Positions 31,338 through 34,836 of a stretch of 34,836 nucleotides of DNA are shown one piece after another (the stretch's first letter is position 1; each line of letters starts with the position of its first letter). Source of the DNA: UBA1172 sp002457135 (GTDB lineage: Bacteria > Pseudomonadota > Alphaproteobacteria > Puniceispirillales > UBA1172); the NCBI GenBank assembly GCA_965660935.1, contig CBFIBR010000023.1, positions 1 through 34,836 of the forward strand, read 5' to 3'. The position numbers were made by a program, and so were the translations under genes. Under the pieces are notes generated by a model. It was not told where the DNA came from and did no database searches. It saw nothing but the letters and a program-made list of their open reading frames with translations.

Positions 31338-33559
31338 CCATGACCGTTAATACTGAACAGCCTCACCTCCGGCATCTGGTGCTGGTGGGGGGCGGCCATG
31401 CCCAGATTGCCGTGCTGCGAAACCTGGCCATGAAACCCATGCCGGGGTTGAGGGTCACGCTGATCAGCCGTGATATCATGACACCGTATTCAGGCATGCT
31501 GCCCGGCTTCCTCGAAGGCGTTTATGACGCTGATGAAATTGTCATTGATCTCAGCCATCTGGCGCGGCTGGCGGGGGCGCGGTTTATCGCGGCATCGGTT
31601 GATCATATCGACCCTGATGCCAGAACCGTCACCGTTATGGGCCGGCCGCCGATGCGGTATGATACCCTGTCGATCAACATCGGCTCAAACACTGACCTGA
31701 CCTCGATTGAAGGGGCCGCTGAACACGCCATTCCGGTAAAGCCTATCTCTACCCTCATGGGCAGGCTCAACCCTGTGCTTGGTGATACATCAGGCCGTCA
31801 TATCAGCATCATCGGCGGGGGTGCCGCCGGGGTTGAGGTTGCCTTTTCCCTCAAACAGCGTCTGCCAAACTGCCGGATCAGCCTTTTTCAGCGGGGCAAC
31901 AGGCTGACCCCTGAATACCCGGTCGGTGTTTCGCGTGACCTGAAATCCCTGCTTGAGCGCAAGGGCGTTGATATCCATCTCGGTCAGGCCGTAAGCCGCA
32001 TCGGGGCTAAATCGCTTTGCCTTGAAAACGGAACTGAAATTGAGGTTGATCTGGCCCTGATGATCACCGCCGGTGCGCCCCCCGGATGGCTCAACAAAAC
32101 GGGCCTTGATCTTGATGATCAGGGGTTTATCGCTGTCCACCCAACGCTCCAGACCATCGGGCATGATAATGTTTTTGTCTCAGGCGATGTTGCCAGCCTG
32201 ACCCGTGACCCGAGGCCCAAGGCCGGGGTTTTCGCTGTCAGGGCGGGCCAGTATCTGGCTGAGAATATCAGGCGGCAACTGCTGAAACGGCCGCTCATCA
32301 ACTGGACCCCGCAATCCCGGTACCTTGCCCTCATCGGCCTTGGCGATAAAACGGCCTATGCCGTGCGTGGCGGGTTCGGCCTTAACCTCGGCCACACGGG
32401 ATGGCGGCTCAAGGAATATATTGACCGCAAATTCATGACCCGATTTTCCGATCTGCCTGAAATGGCGGCGCCTGCTGTCAACCGCTCGCTGGTGAATGCG
32501 GATGATGATGATCCCGCGCTTGCCCCCATGCGATGCCTTGGCTGCGGGTCAAAATCAGGGTTTCAGACACTGGCTGAGGCGATTGATGCCGCCCGCGTGA
32601 TGGTGGCGGGGGATTACCCCGATCTGGCCGCATCGATACCGATCACCGAAGACAGCAGCACAATGGCAATCGGCAATGAGATGGTGGTGCAATCCGTGGA
32701 TGCTATCTCAGCCATCGTTGATGACGGGTTCAGCCTTGGCCGTATTGCCGCGCTGCATGCCATCAGCGATCTCCACGCCAGTCATTCGAAACCGGCCTCT
32801 GCCATGGCCGTCATCACCCTGCCGCCTGCCATGGCGCGGCTCCAGCAGGATGATCTGGCGCAGATCATGGCCGGGGCGATGACCGCCCTCGCCAGTGAGG
32901 GCGCGGTGCTGAACGGCGGCCATACCGCAGAAGGCCCCGCCATGCAGGTCGGTTTCGCGGTCACCGGAACACCGCTGAAAGGGATAAACCCGCCCGCCAT
33001 CGGTGATGGTGATATTCTGGTCCTGACCAAATCGCTGGGCATCGGGGTGATCATGGCGGCCCATGGTGCCGGTGATCGTTTGGCCTGCGGTGATACGCGG
33101 CAGGCGGCACTATCCATCATGGCCCAGTCAAACGGCGATGCGGCGGCTGTTTTTGCCCGCCATGGCGGGTTCATGATGACCGATGTCACCGGCTTTGGCC
33201 TGGCGCGGCATACGCTGTCATTGCTGGAACGTTCGGATGAGGGCCTGTCGGCTGAATTCAACCATTCGGCCCTGCCGCTCATCCCCGGGGCTGAAACCCT
33301 GATCAGGGCGGGCCATGCATCCTCCCTTGATGTGATGAACAGGCAGGCCGCGCCCGTTGTGATGGACCCCCTGCTCACCGGGCAAGGCCTCACCCCGACG
33401 ATATATCATGACCCGCAGACAGGCGGCGGCCTGATGGCGGCGATCCCGCCGCGTCTCCTTGATGCCGTCCTGGCCGATTGCGGGAATAAAGACGTTATGG
33501 CCGTGCCGGTGGGTAAGGTGATCGCTGATGGATTGGGCCAGATCAGGGCAGTGCCGTAA
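31334..33559 (+). CDS. selD: Fusion of Ndh-like FAD oxidoreductase and selenide, water dikinase
   Basis: A 741-residue two-domain protein. Residues about 12-375 form a pyridine-nucleotide-disulfide oxidoreductase: FAD motif VLVGGGHAQIAVL (16-28), TPYSGMLPG (50-58), second nucleotide motif IIGGGAAGVEVAFSL (159-173) and FVSGDVASL (281-289). Residues about 395-741 are SelD, which makes selenophosphate from selenide and ATP: CLGCGSKSG (401-409), where Cys404 and Lys407 match the catalytic Cys17 and Lys20 of E. coli, then VQSVDAISAIVDDGFSLGRI. The catalytic residue is Cys, not selenocysteine. This architecture is known in other bacteria; the oxidoreductase may supply reduced selenium, but that is inference. 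Confidence 0.94.
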   Translation: MTMTVNTEQPHLRHLVLVGGGHAQIAVLRNLAMKPMPGLRVTLISRDIMTPYSGMLPGFLEGVYDADEIVIDLSHLARLAGARFIAASVDHIDPDARTVTVMGRPPMRYDTLSINIGSNTDLTSIEGAAEHAIPVKPISTLMGRLNPVLGDTSGRHISIIGGGAAGVEVAFSLKQRLPNCRISLFQRGNRLTPEYPVGVSRDLKSLLERKGVDIHLGQAVSRIGAKSLCLENGTEIEVDLALMITAGAPPGWLNKTGLDLDDQGFIAVHPTLQTIGHDNVFVSGDVASLTRDPRPKAGVFAVRAGQYLAENIRRQLLKRPLINWTPQSRYLALIGLGDKTAYAVRGGFGLNLGHTGWRLKEYIDRKFMTRFSDLPEMAAPAVNRSLVNADDDDPALAPMRCLGCGSKSGFQTLAEAIDAARVMVAGDYPDLAASIPITEDSSTMAIGNEMVVQSVDAISAIVDDGFSLGRIAALHAISDLHASHSKPASAMAVITLPPAMARLQQDDLAQIMAGAMTALASEGAVLNGGHTAEGPAMQVGFAVTGTPLKGINPPAIGDGDILVLTKSLGIGVIMAAHGAGDRLACGDTRQAALSIMAQSNGDAAAVFARHGGFMMTDVTGFGLARHTLSLLERSDEGLSAEFNHSALPLIPGAETLIRAGHASSLDVMNRQAAPVVMDPLLTGQGLTPTIYHDPQTGGGLMAAIPPRLLDAVLADCGNKDVMAVPVGKVIADGLGQIRAVP

Positions 33560-34620
33560 TGGTGGCCCCGATCAGGATTGGCACGGAATGGACCCGTGAT
33601 GTTGATACCATTATTGATGTGCGCAGCCCGGCCGAGTTTGCCGAGGATCATATCCCGGGGGCGATCAACCTGCCGGTGCTGAGTGATGCCGAACGCGCCA
33701 AGGTTGGCACGATCCACAAACAGATCAGCCCGTTTGAGGCAAGAAAACTGGGGGCCAGCATGGCCGCAACCAATATCGCCCGGCATATTCAGGAAAACCT
33801 GAAGGATCAGGCGGCGGGATGGAAACCGCTGGTCTATTGCTGGCGGGGTGGCCAACGATCAGGTTCGATGGCGCGTATTCTGGCTGAGATCGGCTGGGTC
33901 ACCACTGTGCTGGAAGGCGGCTACAAGTATTATCGCCAGCGCGTCAGTGAGGAACTCATCTCCCGGGTTGACCCCCTCTACCCTGTCCTGTTGCAGGGGC
34001 CAACAGGAACAGCCAAGACCCATATTTTGCGGGCAGCGTCAGCAGCAGGCGGGCAGGTGCTTGATCTGGAGGGCCTGGCCTGTCACAGAGGCTCCCTCCT
34101 CGGGGCGGAACCGGGGGCGGATCAGCCCGGTCAACGCCATTTTGAAAGTCTCTTGCATCAGGCCCTGTGCCAGCTCGACCCATCGCGCCCGGTGTTGATT
34201 GAGGCTGAGAGCAGCCGCATCGGGCAATGCCATATCCCGCGTGCGCTGTGGCAGAAAATGCAACATGCTCCCCAGATCCTTATCAAGGCTGATATTGCGG
34301 CACGGGTAGAATTCCTGAAACGCGATTACGCGCATATCATCGCTTCACCCGAAACCCTCACCGTTCTTATTGACGGGATGGTTTATCGTCACGGCCATGC
34401 CATCTGTGATGAATGGCGCAGGCAGGTCAGTGAGGGGGATTGGGACGGGCTGGTTACCGCGCTCATCACCGATCATTATGATCCGGCCTATCAATCCTCC
34501 ACCCGGCGGCGTAAAGGCGATGTGCTGGGGGCTATCACCGCAGGCGGGTTATCGCCTGATGATATTCCGGTACTGGCCGCCAGCGTCACCGAATTAGCTG
34601 AAAAAGCAGTGATGGCTTAG
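33559..34620 (+). CDS. selU: tRNA 2-selenouridine synthase
   Basis: Also called MnmH or YbbB. It converts 2-thiouridine at the wobble position of tRNA-Lys, -Glu and -Gln to 2-selenouridine with selenophosphate, by way of a geranylated intermediate. The 353-residue protein has a rhodanese domain (1-130) with Cys94 in LVYCWRGGQRSGSMA and a P-loop domain (about 140-353) with LLQGPTGTAKTHIL and the LEGLACHRGSLLG segment. The P-loop reads GPTGTAKT, with Ala where the Gly before Lys is usual. Starts on the selD stop codon as TAATG. Confidence 0.95.
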   Translation: MVAPIRIGTEWTRDVDTIIDVRSPAEFAEDHIPGAINLPVLSDAERAKVGTIHKQISPFEARKLGASMAATNIARHIQENLKDQAAGWKPLVYCWRGGQRSGSMARILAEIGWVTTVLEGGYKYYRQRVSEELISRVDPLYPVLLQGPTGTAKTHILRAASAAGGQVLDLEGLACHRGSLLGAEPGADQPGQRHFESLLHQALCQLDPSRPVLIEAESSRIGQCHIPRALWQKMQHAPQILIKADIAARVEFLKRDYAHIIASPETLTVLIDGMVYRHGHAICDEWRRQVSEGDWDGLVTALITDHYDPAYQSSTRRRKGDVLGAITAGGLSPDDIPVLAASVTELAEKAVMA

Positions 34621-34638
34621 GTTTTTCTCTTTTCGGGC

Positions 34639-34667
34639 TTGCATCCGCCCTGTCTTTGGTCTAGGAA
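34639..34667 (+). promoter_or_regulatory. Candidate promoter of tRNA-Asn
   Basis: TTGCAT and TAGGAA with a 17-base spacer, ending 13 bases before the tRNA. The match is modest. A small GGGC/GCCC hairpin (34635-34638 with 34647-34650) overlaps the -35 side and could be a weak stop for selU. Confidence 0.28.
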
Positions 34668-34680
34668 AATGACACCCTGT

Positions 34681-34755
34681 TCCCCGGTAGCTCAGCGGTA
34701 GAGCAAGCGACTGTTAATCGCTTGGCCGGCGGTTCGAATCCGTCCCGGGGAGCCA
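34681..34755 (+). tRNA. tRNA-Asn (GTT)
   Basis: A complete cloverleaf with CCA encoded. The acceptor stem TCCCCGG pairs with CCGGGGA, position 73 is G, the D arm is GCTCAGCGGTAGAGC, the anticodon loop CTGTTAA has GTT at 34713-34715, and the T arm has GGTTCGAATCC. No other tRNA is adjacent. Confidence 0.97.
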
Positions 34756-34813
34756 TTTTCCTATATTCCAGAATTTGAGAGCGGATACGAACCGCCTACC
34801 TTAAATATTGGTA

Positions 34814-34830
34814 GCGCGGCACAGCCGCGC
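34814..34830. other. GC-rich hairpin downstream of tRNA-Asn
   Basis: GCGCGGC and GCCGCGC form a perfect 7-bp stem with a 3-base loop, at the very end of the window. The following bases are GGGGTT, and the edge hides any T run. It may be a terminator, or part of a dispersed repeat; not decidable here. Confidence 0.35.
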
Positions 34831-34836
34831 GGGGTT

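Noticed and set aside
32534..32560. Possible selenocysteine at the catalytic site of SelD.
   Set aside because: The codon is TGC (Cys404), not TGA, and the frame is open throughout.

Overview
This is a chromosomal window from an alphaproteobacterium. The block squalene/phytoene-synthase-like gene, Mth938-like gene, secF, secD, yajC, then the nlpD-like gene, pcm, surE, serS, tatCBA, scpBA, SPOR, argS, dgt, erpA, xth, and finally valS, popZ-like, tolC and a pcm paralogue is a gene order typical of that class. GC-rich coding, many ATGA overlaps and a COG5598 (MttB-like) methyltransferase would suit a marine lineage such as SAR116 or Rhodospirillales, but that finer placement is inference. There is no rRNA, insertion sequence, prophage or CRISPR array, and no gap over 300 bases lacks a gene.

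Layout. Bases 1-3810 (minus) hold the end of a Sec operon, yajC-secD-secF, followed by homologues of the complex I assembly factors NDUFAF3 and NDUFAF6. A divergent DUF815 ATPase follows (3951-4832, plus). Bases 4845-10285 (minus) are tatA-tatB-tatC-serS-surE-pcm-nlpD-like, with a good promoter candidate in front of tatA. Bases 10371-16796 (minus) are dgt, argS, a SPOR protein, scpA, scpB and an orphan ABC ATPase. erpA and xth (16927-18118, plus) face away from dgt. Bases 18151-25706 (minus) are a pcm paralogue, tolC, a popZ-like gene, valS and ilvD. A tRNA-Cys sits at 25848-25921.

The last 9 kb is the accessory part. A MmgE/PrpD protein and an MttB-family methyltransferase run on the minus strand (25963-28979). 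Divergent from them is a four-gene overlapping operon (29182-34620): a YcaD-like MFS carrier, an EamA carrier, an Ndh-like/SelD fusion and the tRNA 2-selenouridine synthase. A tRNA-Asn closes the window.

How the genes work together. The Sec and Tat modules handle protein export. scpAB and the PopZ-like protein serve chromosome organisation, and the NlpD-like and SPOR proteins serve the cell wall. The SelD-fusion and SelU pair forms a route from selenide to selenophosphate to selenouridine in tRNA. Points of most interest are the selenium operon with two carriers, polybasic C-terminal tails on YajC, TatA, TatB and the PopZ-like protein, the MttB/PrpD pair with an 18-bp-period repeat between them, a Pcm paralogue lacking the usual substrate motif, and a marked excess of the palindrome TGATCA.
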